A DNA stretch of 32,317 nt from Conidiobolus incongruus B7586 (taxonomy: Eukaryota; Entomophthoromycota; Entomophthoromycetes; Entomophthorales; Conidiobolaceae). The stretch covers positions 1 through 32,317 of the forward strand of contig JNEM01011329.1 of NCBI GenBank assembly GCA_000697335.1. Reading direction: 5' to 3'. This document shows, one piece after another, positions 17,980 to 28,515 of this stretch. A program made the translations under genes and the position numbers. The notes beneath the pieces were generated by a model. That model did no database searches and was not told the origin of the DNA. It worked only from the letters and a program-made list of their open reading frames with translations. Within the stretch, counting starts at the first letter, position 1, and each line of letters starts with the position of its first letter.

Positions 17980-18063
17980 TGCTATTCACTATATTTTATT
18001 TTATTTTAGTTTGTATTATTTTATTATAATTGTAGTTTCATGAATTAAACAGAATTATCCAGC

Positions 18064-18071
18064 TATTTAAA
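18064..18071 (-). promoter_or_regulatory. TATA-like box of C2 copy 2
   Basis: The minus strand reads TTTAAATA, 85-92 nt upstream of the ATG. Confidence 0.4.
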
Positions 18072-18745
18072 GAGTGTAAAAAACATGAAACGTTTGAATT
18101 ATTCCATTACTCCAATTGCATTAGTAGATTTTCACTTATATGATATCCAATGATGACATCACTCTAATTCTGATTGAATTCGCAGTTCGGATGTTTCCAT
18201 TCTGTGATCAATAAATTACTTTGTTGATTTCATCGTTTATAGATCTTATAATCCACTGTATATCAGGTGTTTAATATGCGCAAATATTCAATATTTTTAA
18301 AATGATATATTGGTTAATATTTTGTATTTGATATTCCTTAAATTGATAATATTTCTTTATTAGTCTTCTAATCTGAAATTAGATTTTTTTCATAAAATCC
18401 TAAATTAGTTGGAGTAAATGAATTAAATAAAAGATATAACAATAATATGTAATTAACCTAAGAGATTTGAAAAACCTTTGAAATTCACTTATTCAAACCA
18501 TATTTTCAAAATATTACTTGTTTATTTAACATCTTTAAAAATCAACAAATATCAAATTCTACTTAAAAAATCTATGTAACTTAATACATCATAATTTATT
18601 TGATATGAAATCCAATAAAAATTTTCAAATAGAATTTTGTATTAATTGATAATAACAGTTAAAATAAATAAATATTATTTTATAACAAATTATACACAAA
18701 TTCATTATTAAGAGATAATGGAATAAAACAATAATCAAATCAAAC

Positions 18746-18774
18746 ATAATAATAATAATAATAATAATAATAAT
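18746..18774. repeat. (AAT)n microsatellite
   Basis: About 9-10 perfect trinucleotide units in the spacer between C2 copies 2 and 3. The rest of this 1.4-kb spacer shows nothing recognisable. Confidence 0.9.
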
Positions 18775-19506
18775 GTTTTATTAACAAATTTTTACAAATC
18801 TCTTTTATATTCATAAAATAATTTTTGAGTTAATGATAATTTAGGGTTAATTTAATGCAATTTTGTAGTATTATTTGAACTGATGATATTTGAAGTTGTA
18901 TTCTTTAATTTTATAAGATAATTGATAAATAGTTTGAGATATATCAATTGGTATTGGATAGAATCTATATTGCTAAATTATATATTCAGGAATATTATTA
19001 TTTGGCAAGTTGAATAGAGGTTGATTAGATGATTAATATTGGAATTATATTAATCAATAGGATGATCCAAATTTTTTAAACTATTACTATATGAATAATA
19101 TATTAAATAATAATATAACCATAACGTTATTTGGAAATACCAGATAATTTAAATTTTAGATGATTGCTAATGATGAACATATAAAGAGAAATGTATTATA
19201 TTATAATATTGGGGAAATATCTCACAGTAGTTCATTAATGATTTTTGACGCATTGACCGAAATATATAGTCTATGTTAATTATGATTCAGAATAGTGACT
19301 ATACGTAAAGATCTTTGAAACTGTAAATAATTCTCTTATTAAACTGAAGTTAGTATCATATTAATTCAGTTATCAATCTGACAACCTTATAGATAATCCA
19401 TCTCTTCAATCTATCAACATAACTAAATCAAACCCAACAATTTGATGTTATATTGAATATGCTTAAAACTTTATTATACACAATGTAAATTCCTATAATG
19501 TACCTC

Positions 19507-19879
19507 CTAAGCAGTGCGAATTCTCAATAAAACTTCGCCACGGGTCTTAGAACCTTCTCCGATCTGGTACCAAGACTCGACAGATCCCGTTTGGAATACA
19601 CCTTGGAGAGGGATCTTAGCGTGACCAATCTCATCATCTTTAATCAAATCATCATCGTATAATCTCACTTTCAAGTCGTCACTCTCCTTCACGTCAAATT
19701 CGAAAGTCTCGTTAAAGTCCACGCTACTACCAGCATTCTTGTGAGTCTTAGTCTTGTGCTTCTGGAGGTGGAGTAAATGACCAACCTTCAATTCCAAGTA
19801 GGGATCATTCTTACCGAGGAGTCCGTCTTCGTGCTTTAAATTGCGAGCTGAAATAACGTCGACATTAATTTTTTGTCAT
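19507..19879 (-). CDS. stand-alone C2-domain protein, copy 3, with a start-proximal frameshift
   Basis: From the ATG at 19877-19879 the gene spans 373 nt, one more than a multiple of three. The start ATG-ACA is followed by a run of A in which one extra base puts codon 4 onward out of frame. One base fewer would give MTKINVDVISARNL, matching the other copies. From codon 4 onward the C2 domain is intact and nearly identical in its second half to copy 5 (YDDDLIKDDEIGHAKIPLQ). Calcium ligands are all present. The reading that starts at 19797 with an internal ATG would lack the first strand and loop 1. The options are a homopolymer sequencing error, a very recent null allele, or slippage during transcription. 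The strong conservation of the rest argues against an old pseudogene. Confidence 0.85.
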
Positions 19880-19956
19880 TTTGATAGTGTATTCTATTGA
19901 TTTGATTTGATTATTCTGAATACTTTGAAATATTTGTAAATAAACCCTCCAAGAAC

Positions 19957-19964
19957 TATTTATA
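19957..19964 (-). promoter_or_regulatory. TATA box of C2 copy 3
   Basis: TATAAATA on the minus strand, 78-85 nt upstream of the ATG. Confidence 0.6.
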
Positions 19965-19995
19965 ATGGAATTTTTAGATTAATTAAGAAAATCAA

Positions 19996-20002
19996 TGACG
20001 TG
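19996..20002 (-). promoter_or_regulatory. ATF/CREB-like half site upstream of C2 copy 3
   Basis: TGACGTG (CACGTCA on the coding strand), 31 nt upstream of the TATA box. The same motif lies at the same spacing in copy 5. A bZIP factor could bind here; that is inference. Confidence 0.45.
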
Positions 20003-20960
20003 ATACCTGTTGGACTGTGAATCATTGAACTGGTTATTTAACAAGAGTGGATCATTATGACATCATTCTCTATTAGTTACGCTGAGACTGCTTTAACATC
20101 CGAAAACCAATTAATCAATTTAACAATATTCATCATATGTGAAATAAATTGCAATTATATTCTATGTTTCAATGATATATCGATGCTAAACACTATAGTA
20201 GTATATATAGAAAAATTTGACATAGATGAACCATAATATAAAATAATTTCAATTTTCAAATTTGTGACAATTGAATTCAATATATATCAATCAATAAATA
20301 TAATTTTTTCAAATATTCTATCAATAAATAAATAGATTTCCAAATATAATTGAAACAGTCCATAATAATAATTTAATAATTTATAATATTAATAGTATAG
20401 AAGCTCATAGTTTCATTCTTGAAACTTATCTGTAATTTCTTTACTTTTTTAGTCAATTAACTTTAGATCTTGAATATACATCGATGTAGTTAAGTATAAT
20501 TATTAGCAGCATATAGACTAATGTGTATATTAGTCAAATTGTTTTTATAATATTCAATGTTTATCATTTATTGGATCTATTAATCTTATAATCCTGAGTT
20601 AATATTTTTTGATAAAGAATCTAATATTGGATAAAATGAAAAATTATATACTTTATTGATTGATTGAATGAGTGTAATATTTAATTGGATTTAAATAAAT
20701 TCAACTGTTTAGTGTAAAGCATCTTATTAAGAAATATTTTATAAAGTATATCTGAATAGCAAAGGCCTTTAGAATCGAATGATACTTGAGTTAGCTATAT
20801 ATATTAATGATCTAATATGTTTAGTTTCAAAAAGGAAGTCAAAATACCTTTCACTAAAAGAATGGTATTCAAATAACTGTAAAGGTGAATCCAATAGGAG
20901 ACTGTGGTTTGTGAATGTATTTGAATAGTAAATATGCAATAATGTTATTCACTTTTTGCA
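20003..20960. other. spacer between C2 copies 3 and 4
   Basis: AT-rich DNA with no gene, RNA or repeat recognised. Confidence 0.55.
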
Positions 20961-20991
20961 AATTTTATTATAAAAATGATGATAAACATGC

Positions 20992-21354
20992 CTAAACAGT
21001 TCTAATTTTTAACAAAACTTCACCCGTAAAGCTTGACCCTTTTCCAATAGTGAACCAAGATTCGATAGCCCCCAGTTGGAACACACCTCGTAGGGGAATA
21101 GAAGTATGACCAATTTCGTCATCTTTAAGGTAATCGGCATCATTCACTTTAATTTTTAAATCGTCGCTCTCACTAGCTTCGAATTCGAAAGTCTCGTTAA
21201 AATCACATTCGCTTCCAGCATTGTCGTGAGTCTTGGTCCTTTTACTAGGTAAATTCCCCACCTTTAATTCCATGTAGGGATCGTTCTTACCCCAAGGGCC
21301 GTCTTCATTCTTTAGATTGCGAGCTGAAATTACGTCAATAACCACTTTTCCCAT
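20992..21354 (-). CDS. stand-alone C2-domain protein, copy 4
   Basis: A 120-residue single C2 domain, MGKVVIDVISARNL at the start. Loop 1 is EDGPWGKNDPYMELK and loop 3 is VNDADYLKDDEIG, so the acidic ligands are kept. The segment after strand 2 is three residues shorter than in copies 2, 3 and 5 and lacks the QKHK part of the lysine-rich patch, although KRTKTHDNAGS remains. Downstream sequence (GATGATAAACATGCCTAA on the plus strand) resembles that of copy 5, so duplication included the 3' end. A minus-strand AATAAA (20964-20969) lies 23 nt past the TAG stop. Confidence 0.92.
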   Translation of the reverse strand: MGKVVIDVISARNLKNEDGPWGKNDPYMELKVGNLPSKRTKTHDNAGSECDFNETFEFEASESDDLKIKVNDADYLKDDEIGHTSIPLRGVFQLGAIESWFTIGKGSSFTGEVLLKIRTV

Positions 21355-21415
21355 TTACAATATCTATTACTATCGGACTAATGTGAGATGGCTATTAATG
21401 CGAGGAATTGTCCTC

Positions 21416-21423
21416 TATTTAAA
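21416..21423 (-). promoter_or_regulatory. TATA-like box of C2 copy 4
   Basis: TTTAAATA on the minus strand, 62-69 nt upstream of the ATG. The TGACGTG of copies 3 and 5 is not conserved here; the corresponding place reads TGATAAA. Confidence 0.4.
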
Positions 21424-22450
21424 CACCAAATTTACAACTTGAAAATAATGGGTGATAAATTTCAACCATTCCAAAAAAGTTTTGATTTAAATCCTGAATA
21501 GCTCTTCTATTATTTGAATTTCTAAATATAGGTAAATAAGTTTCAAAAAATTCGAATTATCGCAATCTAATATTTATATTTTGAAATCACAAATCTAATA
21601 AATAATAAAATGATTATAATATTATTACTCCTTTATCCAATATCTTTAAAAAATATTACGATAGTATTCTCTTAAAACAATTGTATTACAAAAATTTTCT
21701 TGAAAATTTCTTGCAATATTTTCACCAATTTCAAGTGATTTTTTGTGAGTTAAAATCTAAATAAATCAATACATCTTTTTTAGAGCTTCTCATTCCTTTA
21801 TGTAATGTTATATACAATTATTTTTAATAAAATCACTCAAAACTAATAAATTACAGAAAGAAGGTATGAATTAATCCAATTCGTTATTATACTGGATATA
21901 TTAATGATCTATTAAAAAATTATCATGTAATTTGGCGTTTTAAATACCACTAATTATGTGAATTTATTCAATTGATTAATTGAAGTCGACTGTATTCAGT
22001 ATTGTAAAATTAATGATTCGGAAAATATTAGATATTAATGATTAGTATTTGTTCGTGATTTGTATATTCTATGAACTGAAATATTTTTAAATTAAACTAA
22101 TATTGCTTGGTAGCATTTAATAAATGCATTGGATATCAAATAAAGGATGTTTGTAAGAATATTGAAAGTGATAAATATGGCTTAATTATAAAATTAGATA
22201 TTTTTGATTGATGAATACGTGCTGAATTATGAAAGATACTATATTAAAATAAAGATTTAAATTGTATTATATTCAATCTGTATACATTCTAAAGATCGAG
22301 CATAGTTCAGATGATACTGTATCTAATGTCAACTATATATTGTATCAATAATCACTGTGAATAGAATATATCAATACTATTGCCTTACTAAAACTGCAAA
22401 AATTGTAATCTAAAGATAAGAAGAGTGAAAATGCATTTGATAAAGTGGAA
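21424..22450. other. spacer between C2 copies 4 and 5
   Basis: AT-rich DNA with nothing recognised. Confidence 0.55.
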
Positions 22451-22479
22451 GGTTTATTACATACATATGATGAACATAC

Positions 22480-22851
22480 CTAAACAGCACGAATTCTCAA
22501 CAAAACTTCACCACAAGATTTGGAACCTTCACCAATAGAGTACCAAGACTCAACGGATCCAGTTTGGAAAACACCTTGAAGAGGGATTTTAGCATGACCA
22601 ATTTCGTCATCTTTGATCAAGTCGTCGTCATATAATCTGACCTTCAAGTCATCGCTGGGTTCGGCGTTGAATTCGAAAGTTTCGTTGAAATCTACGGTAC
22701 TACCAGCGTTTTTATGAGTTTTGGTCTTGTGCTTCTGGGCGGTGAGGAGGTGGCCAATCTTTAATTCCAAGTAAGGGTCGTTCTTACCAATAAGTCCGTC
22801 TTCACGCTTCAAGTTACGAGCGGAAATAACATCAACAACAATTTTACCCAT
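22480..22851 (-). CDS. stand-alone C2-domain protein, copy 5
   Basis: A 123-residue single C2 domain and the most canonical copy. Strand 1 is KIVVDVISARNL. Loop 1 is EDGLIGKNDPYLELK with Asp18 and Asp25, and loop 3 is YDDDLIKDDEIGH with Asp75, Asp77 and Asp82 as likely calcium ligands. The lysine-rich QKHKTKTHKNAGS lies at about 39-51. The protein has no other domain, no signal peptide and no membrane segment, so its function should come from membrane or partner binding by the C2 fold alone. It is the head of the array, 1.1 kb upstream of copy 4, in the same orientation. A minus-strand AATAAA (22453-22458) lies 22 nt past TAG. Confidence 0.94.
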   Translation of the reverse strand: MGKIVVDVISARNLKREDGLIGKNDPYLELKIGHLLTAQKHKTKTHKNAGSTVDFNETFEFNAEPSDDLKVRLYDDDLIKDDEIGHAKIPLQGVFQTGSVESWYSIGEGSKSCGEVLLRIRAV

Positions 22852-22923
22852 TTTGTGCTTTTAAATTGATAACTGAATGATATTTGAAAGAGTAATAGTT
22901 GAGTTAGAATTGGAATTTAAGTG

Positions 22924-22931
22924 TATTTATA
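22924..22931 (-). promoter_or_regulatory. TATA box of C2 copy 5
   Basis: TATAAATA on the minus strand, 73-80 nt upstream of the ATG. Confidence 0.6.
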
Positions 22932-22962
22932 CCTTCCATTTAACCTCATTTGGATGATGGAG

Positions 22963-22969
22963 TGACGTG
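22963..22969 (-). promoter_or_regulatory. ATF/CREB-like half site upstream of C2 copy 5
   Basis: TGACGTG, 31 nt upstream of the TATA box, the same spacing as in copy 3 (19996-20002). Confidence 0.45.
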
Positions 22970-22974
22970 TTCAA

Positions 22975-24940
22975 TAATTAGTTAAGGATTGAATAAACTA
23001 GTTTATATTTATATTGATGAAATCAATTTACTCAATTTAGTAACAGAACCTATTTGTAAATGATGAATACTCTGTTTATATTTTAATTAAAATATGAACA
23101 CAAATTTATTATACTTAATTATATTTAAATCAAATCACATAATAAGTTTACTTTTTACACTAATAACTATTGCATTCAATATGATATCATGCTCATGTTT
23201 TATTTAAAAAACTTAAATTATCCAATTTAGCTGTACTATTTAGCAAACAATTACTAACCCTATTAAATGATAATTGATGATAATCTATCATTTTATAGGG
23301 TTATAGTTTAATTGTTTGAGAATAAATTAATCATTCAAATTCATTACATTTAATCATTTAAAACTAATAAATTTATTCACAAAGTTTGGAATTAATGATT
23401 GTAAATTTTTCAATAAAATATGAAATTCATTTTATTCAATAAAATGAAATTACATAATTTTCACTTCTACCAAAAAAATTGCCAAAATTTTCGTGACATC
23501 ATAATTTCGAATCGTAAAAGATCGGTTTGAATAAACTTCATTTTATAGCAATATGAAAGCATTTCAAAATTTTTCAAGATGATTTTCAATATAGAGTCCT
23601 TTTGATATTTTAGTAGTTTAGTTTGTTGCTATTTAACTAATACGAAGATTTATTTTAATTTTTGGATATTAATAGCGATGAATGCTTGGTATATAATATC
23701 ATTTTTAAGGGTATTGAAAATTGTTTCCCAATTCATATTTTTAAATGATATTAATTAGGTTCGAGAGTAATGTACTAGTCTAAGATTGTAAATATTTTTG
23801 ACCTTTTAATAAATCTATAACGCTATACTGAGTATTTAATTATTTAAAATATAGTAATTGTGGCATAGGGTATTAAATCATGACATAATCAAGAATATTT
23901 AATAAAATTAAACAAACTATTAATCAATATAAACTATTTAAATTTTCATTTTCTTGTAACAATCAAATTGAAACATATACTAACTCTTTTATAATATCTT
24001 TAATCAACACCTTTTAGATTGTGATTACAAACAATCATGATCAATATCAATTTGTACGTATAATGGCATAAGTATTTTTCCATTTTGTATTGAAAAAAGT
24101 ATAAATATATGCACGAAGAGGCTTGCTTTGAATCTATAATGTATTAAGGGTTGTATTTCTAAATAACAGCTTTTCACAGTGAGTAAATTTTAGTATTAGG
24201 GTAGTACACTAAATCGGTATAATTATGACGACATCGAATATATCGAAATTCTTTCAAAATTTCAAGTACTAGTAGATACTAATGCTGGATTTAATTAAAG
24301 TAGCTTATGTTAGCCCAAAGATAAATTGGATCTCAAGTCGCTCAGTCAAAACATATTTAAGAAATTAATATCAAAAAGTATATCTCACTTGTATGTTTTT
24401 ATTATTACGCTCGAATAGCTTTCAATATCATAGAACTAAACATATGCAAGGAAACTATGTATCAAATTGTCTAAGTTCAAATCAAATCAAATAATTAAAG
24501 TTATTAAAAAATTGCAAATTTTATCAAATTTGAGAAATTGATAGAATAAAACTAAATTGCATAACTAGTTTATTAGTTTTAATAAATTAGTTTTAACCAA
24601 ATACTTTCATAAGATTAATTTTGCATCATTGAATCATAGCAGTACTATGTGGTTCTATCATTTAATTATTATATTTTTCGATTTAGAATTGATTAAATTG
24701 TAAATAAAAAATGCGATCAATTCATAAAATATATATTAAATAACAACATTTGAAAAATTATAGATTCTATCATCTTCTATTACGTCATAAAGATCTCATC
24801 AATCTTGGAGGAGTTTGCCTAAAATTTGATGAACCAAAAAGACCAATCAAACTCTGTTAATTCTGAATCCAAATTGAAAAAGTATAATAAAAACTACTAG
24901 TTTTAGAAATTTTAATTGAAACTTAGATGAATCTTAACAA
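22975..24940. other. AT-rich intergenic DNA between the C2 array and the HAM1-like gene
   Basis: The two flanking genes are divergently oriented and this is their shared upstream space. TGACATCA- and TTACGTCAT-like motifs occur (near 23493 and 24780). No gene is recognised; the open stretches near 24.1-24.5 kb are no longer than chance allows. Confidence 0.5.
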
Positions 24941-24944
24941 AACG

Positions 24945-24950
24945 ACGTCA
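24945..24950 (+). promoter_or_regulatory. ACGTCA element upstream of the HAM1-like gene
   Basis: GACGTC palindrome overlapping ACGTCA, the ATF/CREB-type core also seen upstream of two C2 genes. It lies about 47 nt upstream of the TATA candidate. Confidence 0.35.
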
Positions 24951-24996
24951 GACTTACCAAACCCTCAGTATATTGAAGGTCATGCCAAATGTCAGC

Positions 24997-25004
24997 TATA
25001 TAAA
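24997..25004 (+). promoter_or_regulatory. TATA box of the HAM1-like gene
   Basis: TATATAAA, 59-66 nt upstream of the ATG at 25063. Confidence 0.55.
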
Positions 25005-25062
25005 TCAAATCCTAAGTTAGTTGGTAAAATAATCTTTTCCCCCAAACTGTTGAGTATTAGAG

Positions 25063-27380
25063 ATGACCAATAAACGTGAACAATTCGAACGTGAACTTGC
25101 TAAAAATGCTCCCCCTCTTGAATCTCAAAACGTGACCACTATCGATGTCAAACAGCTTAGAGAGACTAAAGAAGGATTGAGTGCTGCTGCTGATGCCTTA
25201 CAGTAAGTTTATTAAATTGTTTAAAATTTTATCTAGTTCATATACATTAATTATCAATTTTTTATTTATCTAGACAAGGTAAAATGCCAACCACTACACA
25301 AGTAACCAGTGTTATTGACAAAGTCAAGAGTTCTGATTTATCTTCTGGTGTGGAACTCTCTGAATCAGGTCAAAAAGTTGCTCAAAAGGTTGATAAGGTC
25401 TTAGACTCCACAAAGAATTTCTTAACTGAGAAGAATGAAGGTGATGTCCTTCAAAGATTGATTCATCATTCAAAATTAGCTTCTAAGAACTTAGATGGTA
25501 GGTTAATTATTAAACTTGAATAGTTAGATATATAGTAATTAAACTTTATTTCTATTTTAGTCGAAAAGCCGGATCTTGAAAGTGAAACTAAAGATGCTCA
25601 AAAGCTATTGAATCGTGCATACTCTCAAATGGTTCTCATTGCTAAATTAATTGTTACTTCTGGTGAATTCAGAGGATTAGCCCATGATGTCTATAGTCTT
25701 GTAAGGGAAGTTCTTGCTGAAAACGTCCCAGGTGCCGAGTTATTGCCCGAATCTCACGAGATTATGGATTCAAGTGGCAATATCAACAAAGAGAAGTTTA
25801 AGGAAAATGCTAACAAATTCGGAGATAGAATGACTGAAGAAGCCTCTCGATATGGAAGCGATGCCATCCAAAAAGCTGGTGAAATGGTTGAGCCACACGC
25901 TAAAGATGCTAAGAACAAACAATTCAATGAGAAAAACAAGCAGATGGGCATCCAACAAGGAAAAGAATTGTATGAAAAAGGAAAGGCCCAAGCTCAGCAA
26001 TTGTCTAATGAAGCCAAGAACATCGCCTCAAACATTGCTCGAGATGCTCAGCTCACCGAAGAACAAAAGCAACAACTCACATCTAGATTGATTGGTATCT
26101 TGGACGAAGTTCAGACTAATAAGGAATATAGAAAAGCCATTGAGGGTTTCATTGAAATTCTTGGATCATTGAAGGAGCTTGCAGAGGATACTGTTGAAAA
26201 GACTTCTCAGGCTGCAGGTGTGGACCAAGCTAAGGAAGATGATAACCTTAAGCTTGCCGCCCAAAACGCACGCAAGGCAGTAGAAAATTTTGCAGGCAAG
26301 AAGTCCCTCAATAAACTCATTAAAGCCTTCCAAAACTTCCAGCAGAAGGCCGAAAACGATGAAGTGATCCAGAGACAGTTCAAAGAAATTAACGATTTCT
26401 TGCACAAATCTCTTCGCGATAACAAATTCGTCCACCGGAAAGACTATCCTGACCAAGCAGCTAAATTAATTGGAGACATTCGCTCTCATTTGTCTAAGAA
26501 CTATCGTAATCCTGTCAATAGTGTGATGACTGAATTGACCCAAATTAACAACGCGATCCAGGAAGATCCTACCACCAACACCATGATCAAAGATCTCGAG
26601 AGCTTGACTGCTGAATTGTTCTTGGATGAAAATGGCCGTCCAACTGTCAAGTATGACTTGTTGAACGACTTCACCAAGTTTGTCCCTGTCCTTGCATCTA
26701 AGATGGAGATTTTACACATTCCTCGTTTAGAAGACTCAGACGAAGATTATGAATACATCTTGGATAATATCACTCTCCGCTGCAGCAATATCCTGCCTCG
26801 ACTTGTTCGTGTAAGAACTGATACTGAATTCAACACTGAAAAAGAAAGAATTGAAAATGCTGTGAGTATCAAGATGCATTCCATTAATGCTTCTGCAGAA
26901 AATGTCGCTTTCTACTACAAGAAGCGGGTCGCTATGATGAACTTGGAAGATGCCGGTATCGTTAATATCAACATTCCTAATGAAGGTATCGATATTTACA
27001 TCAAGCTCCTCCCTCGTATCGTGTCAGACAAGCCAGAAGACGTGGAAGTTAACAAACAGCACGCTGCATTCAGAGTTGATAGTGTCCGTTGTAAGGTCAA
27101 TGAACTCAAGATCAGTACCAAGCACACCAAATACCAAGCCATTTACTCTCTCTTCTCGCGTCTCATCCAATCCAGAATCAGAAAGGAAATCGAAGAGAAT
27201 GTGGCCAAGGGAGTCCGCTCCTTCTTGGAGAGCGTTGATGCTCAGATTACCAACTCCAACGGCAACAACAAGGAAACAGCAAAGAAGTCAGTCGAAGCCA
27301 AGACTTATACCGAGAAAGATGTCGTTGATCCTCATCCCGATGGCTGGAAGAGTGAGGTGTTTACTGTCAGAAACGATTAG
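25063..27380 (+). CDS. HAM1-like fungal protein (DUF4449-type)
   Basis: Three exons, 25063-25202, 25274-25497 and 25561-27380, with introns of 71 and 63 nt (GTAAGT and GTAGGT donors, CTAG and TTAG acceptors). The product is 727 residues, first exon MTNKREQFERELAKNAPPL. Residues about 130-440 are strongly helical and charged (many E, K, Q), probably amphipathic helices. Residues 504-534 (EILHIPRLEDS... DNITLRCSNILP) and 624-669 (AFRVDSVRCKVNELKIS..., then SRIRKEIEENV) match what I remember of the conserved C-terminal half of fungal HAM1-like proteins. Their biochemical role is not established to my knowledge; a lipid-binding tubular fold has been suggested by resemblance to BPI-like domains, which I cannot test here. 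No signal peptide or membrane span. Codon use resembles that of the helicase and C2 genes, suggesting high expression. The stop is TAG. I am sure of the gene and fairly sure of the family. Confidence 0.85.
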
Positions 27381-27446
27381 GTTGTCTTTTAATTTATCAT
27401 TCTACATTATTACATTACATTATATATCACTGTACTTATTAAAATC

Positions 27447-27452
27447 AATAAA
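27447..27452 (+). terminator. polyadenylation signal candidate
   Basis: AATAAA 67 nt past the HAM1-like stop codon. Confidence 0.5.
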
Positions 27453-27660
27453 TTAGCCTAAGATTATTTTTAATTAATTTTATCGCTCACATCACAGGAT
27501 TACACTATTCATGCTTTTTAGTATATTGTTACATTAAAGTCACTTTAGTGTTATATAATTTAATATTTCTAGTATATCATTTAAGAAATGCTATGTAACC
27601 TCACATAATTCATTTTTATAAAACCTGAATTCATATAATTTTATTTTGATTAGACTTATT

Positions 27661-28215
27661 TTAGTTTTGTTATATCTCTAAGATTGGTAAGATGTACCAT
27701 TGCCAGCTCTATGATTTCATCTCAGTGGTTAGAGATATGGGTGCCTATGTGATCCACAGTTCTAGGGTCCAGGATGAGCAGTTAAGTTGTGATGGCTAGA
27801 TGGTTGGGTTGATCATACACAATTAATTGTAAATTAGGCAAATCAGAACAAATGAGGGCCATGCTATAAACTTATGCAACGATGAATAAAAGAGGCTATA
27901 GTAAGATTGGGTTTTATTAGTGTAATGGGTATGTTGAATAAAATAAATTGCAATCGGTTAAAGGATGGTTTTAGTAAAATGCTAGAATAGAGGTGTTACC
28001 CTTGGAAATGTTGGTTACAGATAAGAGGATAATTGATAATAGAAGTGTAATTTTGATTAGTAAACCAAAATCAAGCTTCGAGGATAGAAACCACAGGTGT
28101 ATTTAAAGGTATTTAGGAGTTTGCAAAAGTGTGGCTGTATAATTGTGTATGCTTGTAATAGTTCTCAGGACTAGTTCCTTGTTCTTTTTTATCTGAAGGA
28201 ACAGGATGTGATATC
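27661..28215. other. G-skewed, relatively GC-rich island without a recognised gene
   Basis: About 550 bp clearly richer in G (on the plus strand) than the surrounding AT-rich DNA, with sharp edges. In-frame stops occur in all plus-strand frames at about the rate expected for this composition, so it is not an intact coding sequence. The minus strand is no better. I did not find landmarks of U1-U6, U3, RNase P, SRP or tRNA. It could be a structured or long non-coding RNA on the plus strand, or a relic of something once coding. Confidence 0.4.
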
Positions 28216-28515
28216 AACATTAATATATTTTAAAAATAGAACAATTTTATTATAATAAAGATATATTTATCTACTTCTGATCATTCACTTCAATAACACA
28301 ATATCACATATGATAATTGCAACACAAAGAAAAAAATTAGAAATTATTGATGAATTATAAAAATATTAAAAAACCAAACAAAATTCAAGAATATGCGAAC
28401 CAAAATAATAATCAAATTAATATATAAAAATATCAAATATATTAATAATATTAGCAAAATTATTAAATAATAGAATTTCAAAGGTTAAAATATATAATTT
28501 TAGCGTAAAAAGTAA
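28216..28515. other. AT-rich spacer
   Basis: Nothing recognised. It includes the presumed 3' untranslated region of the minus-strand RRM-MLLE gene. Confidence 0.5.

Noticed and set aside
24110-24540. Plus-strand frame with few stops, mostly TAA/TAG
   Set aside because: The longest open stretch (about 35 codons) is within chance for this composition, with no coding codon pattern that I trust.
26950-27456. 168-codon plus-strand frame overlapping the HAM1-like gene
   Set aside because: Shadow frame of the real gene; its Ser/Arg-rich composition arises from the shifted codons.
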